Position numbers and translations under genes: made by a program. DNA of 64,000 bases from Sphaeroforma sirkka (taxonomy: Eukaryota > Opisthokonta > Ichthyosporea > Ichthyophonida). Shown in pieces: positions 11,968 to 24,061 of this stretch; within the stretch, counting starts at the first letter, position 1, and every line of letters starts with the position of its first letter. Below the pieces are notes generated by a model that saw nothing but the letters and a program-made list of their open reading frames with translations, was not told the DNA's origin and ran no database searches. The stretch is taken from NCBI GenBank assembly GCA_001586965.3, contig LUCW03002179.1, positions 18,501 to 82,500 on the forward strand, written 5' to 3'.

Positions 11968-14012
11968 ATGGCTAAGGGTACTTCTAAAGGCAAGGGAGCC
12001 GCTAGCTCTAAGCCTGCTAAGCCTGCCGAGGTTCCTGAGGTCCCTGTGGAAACACCTAGCCTGTCTGGAGTTGAGCCTGCCGAGGATACTGTTGGGGAAG
12101 CAAATTCTGAGGTTGGTACAGAGGATTATTCTGAGGATGAATCGTCGGATCCTAAAGCCTTGGAAGAAGAGGTATCTACTACCGCGGAAAGGCTCGCCAG
12201 CGTCCGTGTATCACCTAGGAGTGAAGCTCAGGACCCCAGCTTGCCCCCCCTGACCACGTGCCGTCAAATATTGGGGATAAACGTCGAAAGGCTGGAAAAT
12301 TCGTGGATACGAATGTCGGGGGGGCATTATAACTCCACATCTAAAGGACACTCCAGCACAAATCCGGAGTGAAAAGGAAGTATTGGACCTGTCCGAAAAT
12401 TTCGGTTTCGCCATCGATGGAGAAGCCATTCCATTCAGCTCAAATCTTGGGGCCGAAGCTGAGGACGCCATAACTCGACAACGAGTGGCTGGATCCTTTC
12501 AATCTCGACGCCAATTGAACCGCACTGAAGCGCTCTTGAAGGAGCTAGCGGCAGCAGCAGTTGTGGACCCCTCTATCGTGACCCACTTGGCTGATATTCT
12601 TCCTATACCGAAGAAGAAAAAAAAATTCGGGCCGAGTTTCGAACCCGAGACCTACTGGTTTACCAGCCAGTATGTTTTACCACTAAGCCAGTTACCACTG
12701 GCGAGAGAGATAATATTTCAAAATTCAATCTCTATAGCTCTGATGCTACCATCGACCATCCTCTTGACAAACCTAACCCTGTCAGAGGATATGATCGTAT
12801 GGAACTCGATGAGGCTTACCATCCTCGTAATATCGACCCTCATTTGCCAACTAACCCTGGTAATCACGATTTTGGCAATCGCTACACCAGTACCTCGTTA
12901 GAGAGTTCCCGCTCTAATCCTGAGGATGAGGAAGTGAGAACCAGACATACTCGTCTCAGGCTATTACGCTCTGGTATGCAAGTCCTTGAGGACCGTCTAT
13001 TGAATGACTCTGACCTTGACGATAGGAAAGCGGATAACATTCGCTATCTAATCGATAACAAGAGAAAGGAAATAGACACCATCTTGGCACTAGCAGCCCG
13101 TAGCACTGAGCATGAGCCTCGTGAACACTTAGAACCAAGCTTTATAAAGCAGCTAGGTAACGCGCAGGCTGAGGTCGATTTCTCTACTAATGAGAGTACA
13201 GTGGAGACACTGAAGGCCTTCGACCAACTTAAGGAGTCTGCCAGCCTTAGGGATAAGCAGATGATGAATGCCTTTATTCATTTCTGTGAGCCAGGTGAAT
13301 GGCGAACTATCTTGAAGGCTCATGAGCCCAACTGGAAAGCCCTACCCTGGCACCAGTTGCGTGATAATATACTTAACACCTTTTTTTGAAGATGCACGTG
13401 ACCGTGAACTGCTAGAGTCTCGCAAGTTCTCTTTGCGAACGATACCACTATTCGAGGTGCTCTAGCTCATATGACACATATGAATACTCGGATGGGTGGT
13501 CGTACCTATACTGGCGAATATTTATTAATTTGTCAGATGATGGAGACTCTGGGAGCTAACCTCTTTAAGAAAGTCAATGATGACATCATCGCCTATGGTG
13601 ATTTGCGATCTATGCCTTGGTCTGTCTTTGAGAAGATAGTACACAAGCATACCAATTCCTCTACTAGAGTACTTAGTACCACGAGCTACACCCAGCCCAC
13701 TAAGCGAAACGCAGTAGAGACTAATACTGCGCGTAGTACAAAGAAACCTCGCACTACTACTGGAGGGGGGTACTGGCTCTACTTCTACCGAACCGAAAGG
13801 TGATAAGAAGGTGAGAGCGCCTTGCAAGAAGTGTGGTTGCAACCTCACAAAACGTAATGGCAAGTGGAATGGTAGACACGACCCTGTTAAGTGTGCACCA
13901 GGCAAGCCAGATTTTGGACACTATATGAAAGAAGAGTGTGCTACTTGCAAGGGTACTAACGGTTGGCACAAAGAGGATTGCAAGGACTTACCAGACGTCC
14001 AAGTTAAGCACT
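11968..14012 (+). pseudogene. A1 gag region
   Basis: Starts at MAKGTSKGKGAASSKPAK, a basic amino terminus that is also present in A3. The middle is an acidic/polar capsid-like region (ERLASVRVSPRSEAQ, EDRLLNDSDLDDRKADN). The carboxy end is a Cys/His-rich nucleocapsid with CKKCGCNLTKRNGKW, HDPVKCAPGKPDF and CATCKGTNGWHKEDC. It contains the antisense tRNA-like segment. Pol follows with a short gap. It is a fossil with a few breaks; A2 and A3 carry the same region. Confidence 0.75.
12625..12698 (-). repeat. tRNA-Thr-like segment antisense to gag (A1)
   Basis: Minus-strand reading shows TGGCTTAGTGGTAAAACA (A box, D arm), the loop CTGGTAA between ACTGG and CCAGT, and GGTTCGAAACT (B box) followed by CTCGG. 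A run of T/A follows on the same strand. The matching peptide in gag has the composition typical of translated antisense tRNA. Degenerate; see the corresponding segments in A0, A2 and A3. Confidence 0.6.
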
Positions 14013-14023
14013 GACAGTACCAT

Positions 14024-16212
14024 ATGTGCGCACTAGAGCAAGATTATGAGAAAATGTTCAATAAAATCTATACCAAAGGAGATGAACGTATCTTTCAAAC
14101 AGTTTTCGTAAATGGAGAAAAAGTTATGGCACTATTTGATCCAGGGGCTGAAGTCTCTGCTATCTCATGCCGAGTAGCCTACGCTACAGATATGGCTGTC
14201 CATAACGAAACAACTGATTTAATCTTGGGAAATGGCAAAGTTACTACTTGCGAACAAGCCATTGACTATGCACACATAATGCTGTCAGATAGAAGAGAAG
14301 TGAAGACTCACCTAATCGTTACTGACATGTCTCAGAAATACGATTTAATTATAGGTATGACTGATCTTCTCAGTTTAGGTATAACACTCACTGGTCTGCC
14401 TAATGGGCTAGACCCGAATAAAGATCAGTCAGATGATAATATGTTAAAGATACCTAAACCTCCGGAAGGTGAAGCAAAGGATATGATTCCGCACTTCACC
14501 GATATAATTATGGACTTAATTATACAAAACAGGAAGATTGCAATAACTGACTGGTGTATGTTTAAGTTCTCTAATGGGTACGTTAGACTTGACTTAACAA
14601 ACGTCGACTTCTCTAAGTTAAAGTGTCCTTCACATAACCACGTGAGTTGGAGACACAAAGACGTTGTCAAAACCCAAATCGAAGATTGGTTAAAACAGGG
14701 TCTAATTGAAATCAATTATGATGCAACCCCAGTTAACTTAGCTCTCTTAGCGGTCGATCAATATAAATCTGATGGAACGTTTAGTAAAACAACAAGTAGT
14801 ACTAGACCTGTCGCCAATCAACAAACTAATTCCGCAACATAGTTTTCCCTTACCTAAGATAAGCGAGATACTACGCAAAATGGAGGTGCGACTATCTTTT
14901 CCAAGATAGACTTAAAAGCTGCATTCCATCAACTACAGATATATGAGCCTCATAGGAAATACTTTTCCTTTACTTGGCAAGGTAAGAAGTACCAGTTTAA
15001 AGGTGCACCTGAAGGCTTACACATGTTACCTTCTTTCTTCCAACAAGTTATGATGGAACTATTTGCGGACCTGTCGTATAACGTATCAGTCTATTTAGAT
15101 GATATAGTTATCTTTACAAAGACAGCACATGAACATGCTAAACTCGTTAAAGAAGTCTTAAAGCGACTTAATCATGCTAAACTTAAGATTAACGAAGACA
15201 AGTGTTCTTTTGCTAAAGATACTATACACTTACTTGGCTACAAAGTATCTGCAGCAGAGGTAGAAATTGATCCTGGCAAGAAACAATTTCTGTTGGATTT
15301 ATCAACACCAATTACTGGAAGAGATGTGAACTCTGTGTGTGGGTTTGTTAACTTCTTCTCGGATTCGGTACCGCATCTTTCTCATTACTTAAAGCCTTTC
15401 AGTCACCTACGGCTGCACAAAGGACCTTTGGGAAAGCTTTGGACTAAAGAATGTGATGATGCATTTAAACTAGTCAAAAGTAAAGTAATGGACGCACCCA
15501 TCATGCAGTACCCTGTGGATGGTGTCCCATTCCAAGTAGCAACCGACGCTTCAGATCGAGCGGTAGGTGGAGTGCTTTACCAAACGATAAATGGTAAACC
15601 GCGCTACATACAATTCTTTAGCAAGAGTTATAATAAGAGTCAACGGAATTACCCTACCGTTAAACAAGAGCTCCTTGCTATAGTTACTGCGCTAAGACAG
15701 TTTAAAGACTACCTTTATGGAAGTTACTTTACTGTCGCCTGTGATCAAAAGTCTTTAACATACTTAAAAGATATGAACCCTGATTCACAGTTGGTGAGCC
15801 GCTGGCATGACATTATTGCCAAGTTCGCCTTTAATATAACACACATTCCAGGAATACATAACCATCTCCCTGACATGCTCTCTCGACTTGTGCCCGACTA
15901 CCAGAAAACAGTCAAAGAGTTATTAGCAACCGATTGGATGCTAAATAAGAAATGGTTTAACCTCGCTCAATCACGATGGGGTCCATTTACTGTTGATATG
16001 TTCGCCGCAGAACATAACAAACAGGTTTCTGAATATAGATCGTTGACTCATCCTAAAGGTGATGCATTTCAGCTTGACTTATCAAAGCATAATGCGTGGG
16101 CTAACCCACCTTGTCAACTTATTGCACAGTTGTTAAATTATGTTAATATTACTAAATCTACCATTACGCTGTGTTGTCCCTTACGTAGCTCCGACCCATG
16201 GATACGTGATTT
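14024..16212 (+). pseudogene. A1 protease, reverse transcriptase, RNase H region
   Basis: Protease motif VMALFDPGAEVSAIS; then RT with KIDLKAAFHQLQIY-type and FKGAPEGLHMLPSFFQQ motifs and the catalytic box VYLDDIVIF; then RNase H with VATDASDRAVGGVLYQ, YPTVKQELLAIVTAL and VACDQKSLTYL. After RNase H comes a segment with GPFTVDMFAAEHNKQ and AWANPPCQLIAQ, which resembles the methyltransferase-like tail known after RNase H in DIRS-like and some Gypsy-like elements. The family is Ty3/Gypsy-like by the YLDD RT and the downstream DDE integrase. It is a fossil and the nested LTR ends the region. Confidence 0.85.
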
Positions 16213-16806
16213 TGTAAACTTCGATGGAAATTACTAGGTTTCAAACTATATTAAACTAAAATACAATTTAGTCAGTTAGGATTTAGCAGTGGTAGCTTGT
16301 GTAAGAATGATCGGGACTGCCTCTTGTTAAGAGCCTAAATATCCTCGATCACACAGGGCGTACCTCTAGCTGTTCTTTATTGAATAATTTTCACTAGAAG
16401 TACTAAGTGTTCATGACCACTTGCCTAATTTGTAAATAGACATAATAACGTAAGTCATGTTAATACATTAGTTGATATAAATAAAGTTCCATCTGAAGAA
16501 AAGTTAAAAAAGAAAAAGACTTATTGGATTTTGGAGATTGGCGGGAGGACCAAAATCTATAAGTAGTAGTTCGGAGATTATAAAATTTAGTTTATAATAT
16601 CCTACATCTACTAATGTCTCAAATAGGTCCAATAGATGAGTCATACCAAATACTCAGGCTATTGGAGCCATCAAAGTGAATTTAGAACACTTTGGAAATA
16701 TTGGAAAAAAGAGCTTGTACTAAATTATTTAAAATACAAATAAAAACCAATGTATTATCTCAATTGATCTTGATATTTTAGACTGACCGGAGGCCGTATT
16801 TCTACA
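16213..16806 (-). repeat. Antisense family A LTR nested in A1 pol
   Basis: A 594-bp LTR in the orientation opposite to its host, between the RNase H/methyltransferase-like part and the integrase. It is flanked by ATTT at 16209-16212 and 16807-16810, the target duplication of its own insertion. A3 has the uninterrupted sequence at this point, which confirms the insertion site. A2 carries the same LTR at the same place. Confidence 0.93.
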
Positions 16807-16819
16807 ATTTAATTAATAT

Positions 16820-18833
16820 GATTCAAGACGAACCTATTTATGTCGACCGTGAAACCGACACGTTCTTGTATCAGTGATCCTATTCTATTAAAAAGATGCC
16901 TTGGAAACACACCATTGTTTGTCGCATCGGTCCTGCAGGTACCACTAAGTGGAAACCCTCAACCGAATTCTTAGCTAAACTAGAGGAGTCTTAAGAGTTT
17001 GAACAAAAGCTCAAGACTCGTACAACATATGCACCCAACAAGATTGCAGTCGAGGGAATACCGATTGAAACGGCATTAGATCGTACAAACATGGAAATAG
17101 CTAAGGCCATGGATCAAAGACTCAAAACTCTAAGAGAACCTGAAGCTCGCACTCAACTACTTAAAGCGCTGCTTAAAGAACAGCCAGGAGTTGCGAAACA
17201 ACTGAAGAAGATACTTCAACAATCCAATGTTGTCAATTATGTATCTCAGGACTCTACCCCTCCTGATACTGAGGTTGCCCTTTCCAACAGGACTATGGTT
17301 CATCCAGCCAGCGTTACGCAGAATCTGACTGACTTAGAGGAGCTCGAAAGTAGAGTTAAAATTATACATAATTTAACGCATCGAGCATATGAGCATACTT
17401 ATAAAATGACTATTCGTGCAGGGCTTGATCACCCGGCGCTGAAAGAAACCATACGTGAAGTATACCGACGCTGTACTGATTGTGAAAAGAACCAGATCAA
17501 GCGATACGGTTGGGCACCCCTAAAAAGTGTGACAGAAGACCAACCGATGCGCCGAGTCATAGTCGATTTGGTTAAACTCCCGCGATCCAAGCATACTGGC
17601 GAAGTATATATCTGTCATTTCTTATGTGTGGCTTCGGGCTATAACTTGCTTTATGCAATACCGAACAAACGTCCACAAACAGTGGCAGAATTATGCTATC
17701 ACGTCTTCAATGACTTCGGTTTCCCCCGAGTACTATGTTCTGATAACGGTAGTGAGTTTTGTACTGACGTAATGGAGGCACTTATACTCGTATCAGGCAT
17801 GACCCATAGGCGTGGTGTTCCTTACAAACCTCAAACGCAGGGTGCAAATGAGACACGTCATAGAAAACTTAAGAAACTCTTGCGTACCGCACTAGACGAC
17901 GTTGAGGATATGTGGCCTTATCATTTGAAATGGGTTCAGACTCAAATGAATAACTGCATGAATCCTCAAACTGGAACACTCCCGTTTCACTATTTCTTTG
18001 GCCGCTATAGTGAATTACAAGCAACGTTTGATAAAACTGCGCCCGAGAAACACGCTACCCCGTGGCTACAAAAGATCGAGCATATGCAGAACGTTGTTTA
18101 CCCCTGTTTACTCGAGCACAAGAATCGCGTCCTACTTAAAGCGTATGACCGATGGAATAACACTAAGAACATTGTTCAGTTCAAAGTCGGCGATTACGTT
18201 AACATTATAAATCGAAACGCCAACGTTACCGAACTCTCTTCTAAGACGATAGGACCTTTTGTTATTTCCTACCATGATGAGAAGAGTGATACTTACGAAG
18301 TGAATAACATTGATGGTACTAGCGCAACCAATCTAGGCACTCACCGTATCCCTACCTCCGAACTCTCATTCGCTCGCTCATTTGATTCTGATGTACCAGT
18401 TATGGAGTCACAAGTCAAAGATATAATTGACAAAACATCCGAAGACGGTTACACTTACTACAAGACCCGTTTCATGGATGGGACAGTAGCTTGGCTAACC
18501 TCCGATGCATTTCGTGAATCTCGCGACTTTCTTCGTATCTTTAATAAGATATGGAATAAGCGTTTACATAAGAACACACGAGATAAACGAAAAGGGTTTC
18601 CTCAGGTGACTACAAACCCTGACGGATCTGAAATTCCCTATTTGCCACCTACTTCCTACGTGACTAAACTTTCTGATCTGCTTACCAACAGTGCAGAAAA
18701 GTGTTCAAACTTACTTACTAATGAAGAACAGCCTTTGGCTATTACCTTACCAAATAATAAACGTAAGGCGCCTACATCGGAAATGGTTACTGGACCAAAT
18801 ACTAAACGACATAGAGTACAACATGAGTCTTGA
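16820..18833 (+). pseudogene. A1 integrase region
   Basis: Amino-terminal H-H-C-C zinc module (HNLTHRAYEHTY ... DHPALKETIREVYRRCTDC), DDE core with the first Asp in RRVIVDLVKLPRSKH, the second in RVLCSDNGSEF and the Glu in GANETRHRKL. A carboxy-terminal part follows (FKVGDYVNIINRNANVT, GPFVISYHDEKSDTYEV), resembling the SH3-like DNA-binding domain of Gypsy integrases. It ends with a Lys/Arg-rich tail. Almost the same sequence is seen in A2 and A3. It is part of a non-intact element. Confidence 0.85.
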
Positions 18834-18961
18834 ACTCGTACATATAGGCACATACTTACTCGATAAGTCATGACCGAAACCGTTTTTTACTTTGGTTTTC
18901 GCTTTACCAACTAGATCGTATCTTAACGTACGTTCGTAGTTCTAAAAGCTACTGGGGGCTA

Positions 18962-19555
18962 TGTAGAAATACGGCCTCCGGTCAGTCTAAAATATCAAGA
19001 TCAATTGAGATAATACATTGGTTTTATTTGTATTTTAAATAATTAGTACAAGCTCTTTTTCCAATATTTCCAAAGTGTTCTAAATTCACTTTGATGGCTC
19101 CAATAGCCTGAGTATTTGGTATGACTCATCTACTTGGACCTATTTGAGACATTAGTAGATGTAGGATATTATAAACTAAATTTTATAATCTCCGAACTAC
19201 TACTTATTGATTTTGGTCCTCCCGCCAATCTCCAAAATTCAATAAGTCTTTTTCTTTTTTTAACTTTTCTTCAGATGGAACTTTATTTATATCAGCTAAT
19301 GTATTAACGTGACTTACGTTATTATGTCTATTTACAAATTAGGCAAGTGGTCATGAACATTTAGTACTTCTAGTGAAAATTATTCAATAAAAAGAACAGC
19401 TAGAGGTACGCCCTGTGTGATCGAGGATATTTAGGCTCTTAACAAGAGGCAGTCCCGATCATTCTTACACAAGCTACCACTGCTAAATCTAACTGACTAA
19501 ATTGTATTTTAGTTTAATATAGTTTGAAACCTAGTAATTTCCATCGAAGTTTACA
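18962..19555 (+). repeat. A1 3' LTR
   Basis: 594 bp, the same termini as the 5' LTR. It is preceded by ACTGGGGGCTA, a short G-rich stretch in the position of a polypurine tract, and followed by the target duplication CTCA. Confidence 0.95.
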
Positions 19556-19559
19556 CTCA

Positions 19560-21023
19560 TCCATACCCAAGGCAACTCAAAATACCCAGGGCTCGTCTGT
19601 GAAAGGTCTATTCAAGCGCCTAATTATGTGCAAAGTCAAAATCACAACTAGACGCAAAACAGGCAAATTAGCCCATGTTTTGACTACTCTGCCGCCCAAA
19701 GAATATGTTTGAAAAGTATGAGAAATAAAAACTAGTAAAATACTGATAATTGTAGCTCCTAAAGGGTTGATTTGAGAACAGTAGTAAAGTAGAGAGGGGT
19801 GGTTGAGTGCAGCTTTTTGACGCCATACACACTTGCACATACGTGGACTTTAGTCTCTTTATGTTTATATATATACATATATTTACTTTACACGAACGTA
19901 TTGCATTTGAAAAATTCGATTGCAACACAATCAAAATGATAAATTTTCTTTATAATCCTCGTCTTTGGTTTGTCGAGAAGTATCTGAATAAATATATGTG
20001 CAGGTATTTAGTTGCAAATCTATATCAATGTTTCTATATAGTATTTTTATATATTTAAGGATTATATTGTAACAAAAAAAGTTGTCTCTAGACGCTGGAG
20101 TCTGATCCTCTGAGGGCTCAGGGCTGGAGCCTGGAGCCTGGAGCCTGGAGCCTGGAGCCTGGAGCCTGGTAGTTTTGCGTATTCATACCTTTAGATAAGT
20201 ATTGTATACAGCATTTTTTAGTGCGAACTGTCACTATATGATCACCTTGAATTTAACTTTCATACGTACTATATATGAGCCGCAAGGTTACCAGTTTTGT
20301 CGATATTTAATAGTCGTGAGGATATTGATCTATTTAGGTATTTTTAGGTATCTGGTGGTGCTATTGAAGATAGTCCATAGTCCTCTTCAAACTCTGCAGA
20401 CCCACAGCCGCGAAGACCAGTTCTATTTATTCTGTTTTTTTCGTTCGCATCTGTTATAAAGTATTTGATATTAACCTTGGCCTTCGATTTTAGACATTTT
20501 GCCTCAAGGATTCGATTTCGTGATATATTTTTACTTTTTCAGACGTTGATGTCACCCTCCCCCTGAATGCTATTGTTTGTGGCGTCCCTTCTAGCTATAT
20601 TTCTCTATATCACTAACCGAGACAGCAGTCCAGAACCAATAACAACTATGGGAAAGTATGTGCATGTTGGAACGTTGTCGTTGTATATATATGTATATAT
20701 ATATATATATATTGGTATATATGAGGTATGATCCGCCGACCACTCGAGGCTCGAGCCAGGTATTTTTTTTTTAAATTTAAAAAATAAGAGCAATATTTAT
20801 GGTTATCAATGAGTCACAATCTAATACCTGGATGTTCGGTACTTGAGAATTGATTGTGTATTTATTCATGTTTTCTCAATTCTCAACTAGTCTCTCTTTT
20901 AGGCGTTCGTAACAATCATACACTAGAGTTCAAATTTAATAGTCTTTACAACGCTATGTACGGCAGACGCTACACACATTGTGAATCGGTAGCACATACA
21001 AGTTGTTGTGATCAGCCGCCAAC
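19560..21023. other. Interval without a supported gene
   Basis: The first about 200 bp may be more of the old element B into which A1 inserted, but the similarity is too weak to annotate. The rest is AT-rich spacer with TA dinucleotide runs (near 20684-20720). Nothing else that I can support is seen before the VTI1 start. Confidence 0.5.
20124..20169. repeat. 7-bp tandem repeat (CTGGAGC)
   Basis: About six and a half perfect copies of CTGGAGC in a row, in the spacer upstream of VTI1. Simple minisatellite; no function inferred. Confidence 0.9.
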
Positions 21024-22876
21024 ATGATGAACGCGATGGAATCCAATGAACAAGAGTTCGCAGAGCTTTCGTCACACATCCGCAACATGATCGAGACTTC
21101 TGTAAGTGGTTTTCAAAGCAGCCTATGTAGAATAATTGTGGGTATCGTTCTGTGAATTCTGTGCTCTGGCTCCGTTAAAGATCTACAGATATTCATGAGT
21201 ACGCTTCTTGTATCGTCTCTCTATGAAAGTAGTCTTCATTCCTCTTTTGGATGTTTATGCACCATATGCTGCGTTGTATGCTTCTTCTATGTTTCTGAAA
21301 TGTCTTGCACTTGGTCAGCTGCTTGTATCAAGTCCGCCTACTTGTAAATTTGGTACCTCTTAATAATAGCCTTCTATATTATTCTTTAGGAGTTGATGTT
21401 TTAATGTCATGTATATTCGATATGCCTTCAGGTTTTGGTTTCAGGAGCTTTCTGTCAGTTACGCATCTCTCATTTTAGGTGCGTTTTTGAACAATGCATA
21501 GTCGCTCCTCTAAACTGGCAGTTCACTGCGTGTCCGCCTGTATTGTTTGTTATTGACTCTGCTCATCTTGTTCTGTGTTATAGTGTATGGAGCATCTCTC
21601 ATTTTAGGTGCGTTTTTGAACAATGCATAGTCGCTCCTCTAAACAGGCAGTTCACTGCGTGTCCGCCTGTATTGTTTGTTATTGACTCTGCTCATCTTGT
21701 TCTGTGTTATAGAGTATGGATCCTGTGCGTCAATGCCCAAGTCGTTTTGTTTACGAGCCCACACTCCCGTTTTGTATGTACACCTACAACACAGGTCACA
21801 TAGCATACAAATCGATACATTCGGCAGAATTATGCATGGTGTGAGTCTGTAGTGCCTAATCAATTCAGTCCGGGAGCTCACTTCTGCTTATGTTAATTCA
21901 GTCCGGGAGCTCACTTCTGCTTATGTTTGGACGTTCGTCGTGTCGCGCATTTATTAGTCAACCCGGATTTGAAGTGCAATTTCTGCCTGCCTTCGCGCGT
22001 GTCCATTTATATGTATGATTTCCTGTGATTCGATCATACACTTCACATAGTATAGTTTTACACTATCAGCTACTATTTCACTGAATGTTGGATATATCAT
22101 TGAGGTGTGTTCTGTGAGGTTACCTGGTTGTATATGAGTTGAGTGTCCACCGGTGAGCACATATTGGAGTTGGGTTCAGCATAGTACCTATAGAATTTTA
22201 TGCAGGACAGTCTTTCTCAAAACACCTTTTTAGTAATGATACTCGTACTTACAGTAGTAAATTGGGTTGTTTATATACTTTTCAGGTTAAACCCGCCTCC
22301 AGTTCGGCGAAACGCAGAGCTGTTGAAACCGTGGAGGCTGATTTGGATGAACTCTCAGACATCGTTGAGCAGATGGAACTAGAAGCGCGAGAGTATAGTC
22401 AGCCACAGCGAGGACAGCTACTGCAACGTGTGGAGACTTACAGACAAGATGCTCAGGTGATCAAGAAAGAGCTGCGCAAGGCTGCTGTGGCGTATACCGA
22501 GCACTTGCGGGACGAACTCGTAGGGGATGCCGGTGGGTACGATGACGAGGATATGACAGGCAGTGACTCAAGGCAGTTGCTGCTGCGAGACACGGAACGG
22601 ATACAGCAGACCAGTAGGAATCTGCAGAGTGCGCAACGGCAGGCGCTTGAGATCGAACAGGTGGGCATTGGGATCATGGATAACCTGAACTCGCAGAGGG
22701 AGACGATCAACCACGCGCGTACAACGCTGGATGAGACAGACTCCAACCTGAAACGGAGTATGCGCGTGGCCAATGCGATGGCACGACGGATTGTGCAGAA
22801 CAAGGTGCTCATGTACCTGATTATAGGAAGTATCCTGGCGCTGATAGCGCTCATCATATACCTGAAGGTTACGTAA
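21024..22876 (+). CDS. VTI1: Vti1-family Qb-SNARE, two exons
   Basis: Exons 21024-21101 and 22286-22876, joined in phase 0 across a 1184-bp intron (donor GTAAGT, acceptor TTTTCAG), give 222 residues, the usual length for Vti1. Vti1 is a tail-anchored Qb-SNARE of Golgi, endosome and vacuole/lysosome fusion. The amino-terminal Habc-like half shows QEFAELSSHIRNMIE, then DELSDIVEQMELEAREY and YRQDAQVIKKELRKAAVAY, as in Vti1a/b. The SNARE motif covers about residues 126-190, with the zero-layer Gln in NLNSQRETI (about residue 163). One membrane span (LMYLIIGSILALIALIIYL, about 201-219) ends the protein with only three residues after it. The first ATG is followed at once by a second; either would serve. 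The exon join gives an ungapped fit to the family, so I am confident of it. Confidence 0.93.
21463..21720. repeat. 129-bp tandem duplication in the VTI1 intron
   Basis: Two adjacent copies (21463-21591 and 21592-21720) differ at about two positions, so the duplication is recent. Each copy contains a pyrimidine-rich stretch ending TTTTAG, a potential spurious splice acceptor. Confidence 0.92.
21862..21927. repeat. 33-bp tandem duplication in the VTI1 intron
   Basis: Two identical copies of a 33-bp unit containing CCGGGAGCTCACTTCTGC, 140 bp after the 129-bp duplication in the same intron. Confidence 0.9.
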
Positions 22877-22879
22877 GTG

Positions 22880-24060
22880 GTCTGTGCGTAGTACGCAAAT
22901 GATCAGCAAATTCATTAAAATGGACATAGCAGTGTGGCAATCGCCGGTAATGTAGTCGCTGTCATATTGTAATCTGGCTTAGCGTTAGATGTTTTTAGCT
23001 TCTCTTTAGAATCACTTGAAATGCAAATGGAGCCGCAGTCGACCAATCATGTATATAAGTTGGAAACGACGTGAAGATTCTCTTCATCATTATTATATAC
23101 ATATATTTATATACTGATATGTCTCGTGCTCTGCTTAGTTGTAGAGGATTTTTAGTCTGTTCTAGTTGTTTGAATAGTATCAAATTGAAAGGAACGAAAT
23201 GCACTGTTGCAGCTAATCTATCTACTCTTGTTCGTTCTATACTTAGCTAGATTATCATCTCGCACTCTTGTTGAAGAGTGCCTCGCGTGGTCTATATGAC
23301 TCCATTGAGTTCGAAATCAGTCTAGTCGTTCGACTGAAATCATTTCAGATCACTGTAATTACACATGTACGACTAGCTAAAAAATTGAAAAAAATGTTTG
23401 TGATATGTTAAACCAGTAGGTGTGCATAGATTCCAGTAGCTTTCAATCGAATCGGTCGCGTTGACAAATCCTGTCTTCGAATTTCGGCGCTTGTTAGGAC
23501 CACTAATATGGGATTGCATCGTCCCAGAACTTAGGATCGACGTATCAATTATGAGAAAGAACTAAAGGTTGGATCTGGTATTAAGGTGTAAATCACACCG
23601 CATGTCTGCTTCATACACTGGTAAAGGCACAACGTAAGGTACTATGTCACCTTATTATCTCATAGCGACATGGTTTGATTAAAACAACCTCATGTGGCTG
23701 AACACAGTCAGATTAGTTCGCATATGCGCGAGATATCTGAATACTGTTTATAGGGCACATGACATATGTTGCTTATCTGCCACACTCATGTCTCATTGCT
23801 GACGGGAACTGCCGTGCTGTACATCCAATCGCGCAGTCAATTTGGCCGTGCTTGTGGACCTGAAACAATTTGATTTGCTAGACTTCACGAACACTACACG
23901 TCCGAGCGACAGCGACTCCTCGTGAATCTGCATCCTTGCGAACACGGTGGATCAGATTAAATGACGATTTAGTCAATATAAATTCGGATTAAATATTGAT
24001 TATTTAATTTCTATATTCTGTTTAGAATCTGAATTCAACTCTCGGTGGAAAGCTCGCAAT
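22880..24060. other. Intergenic interval, nothing supported
   Basis: Spacer between the VTI1 stop and the 3' end of a minus-strand gene. I see only short TA runs near 23090 and no exon-like reading frame with splice signals. Confidence 0.5.
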
Positions 24061-24061
24061 T

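Larger units (their letters stand above)
11294..19555 (+). mobile_element. A1: near full-size Ty3/Gypsy-like element with a nested LTR
   Basis: LTR (11294-11888), gag (from ATG 11968), protease, reverse transcriptase, RNase H, a methyltransferase-like segment, a nested antisense LTR (16213-16806), integrase, LTR (18962-19555). The flanks are the 4-bp target duplication CTCA (11290-11293 and 19556-19559). The two LTRs differ by about five substitutions and a few 1-2 base length changes in about 595 bp, roughly 1%, so the insertion is recent. Besides the nested LTR the coding region has a handful of breaks, so it is a young but non-intact fossil. No TGG-type tRNA primer site is evident directly after the 5' LTR. 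Confidence 0.92.

Noticed and set aside
19560-19840. Possible continuation of element B beyond A1 on the minus strand
   Set aside because: Expected if A1 inserted into B, but the translated similarity to RT/RNase H is too weak to annotate.
22453-22927. Open frames on the minus strand over VTI1 exon 2
   Set aside because: They are shadows of the VTI1 coding exon; no family similarity or splice context.
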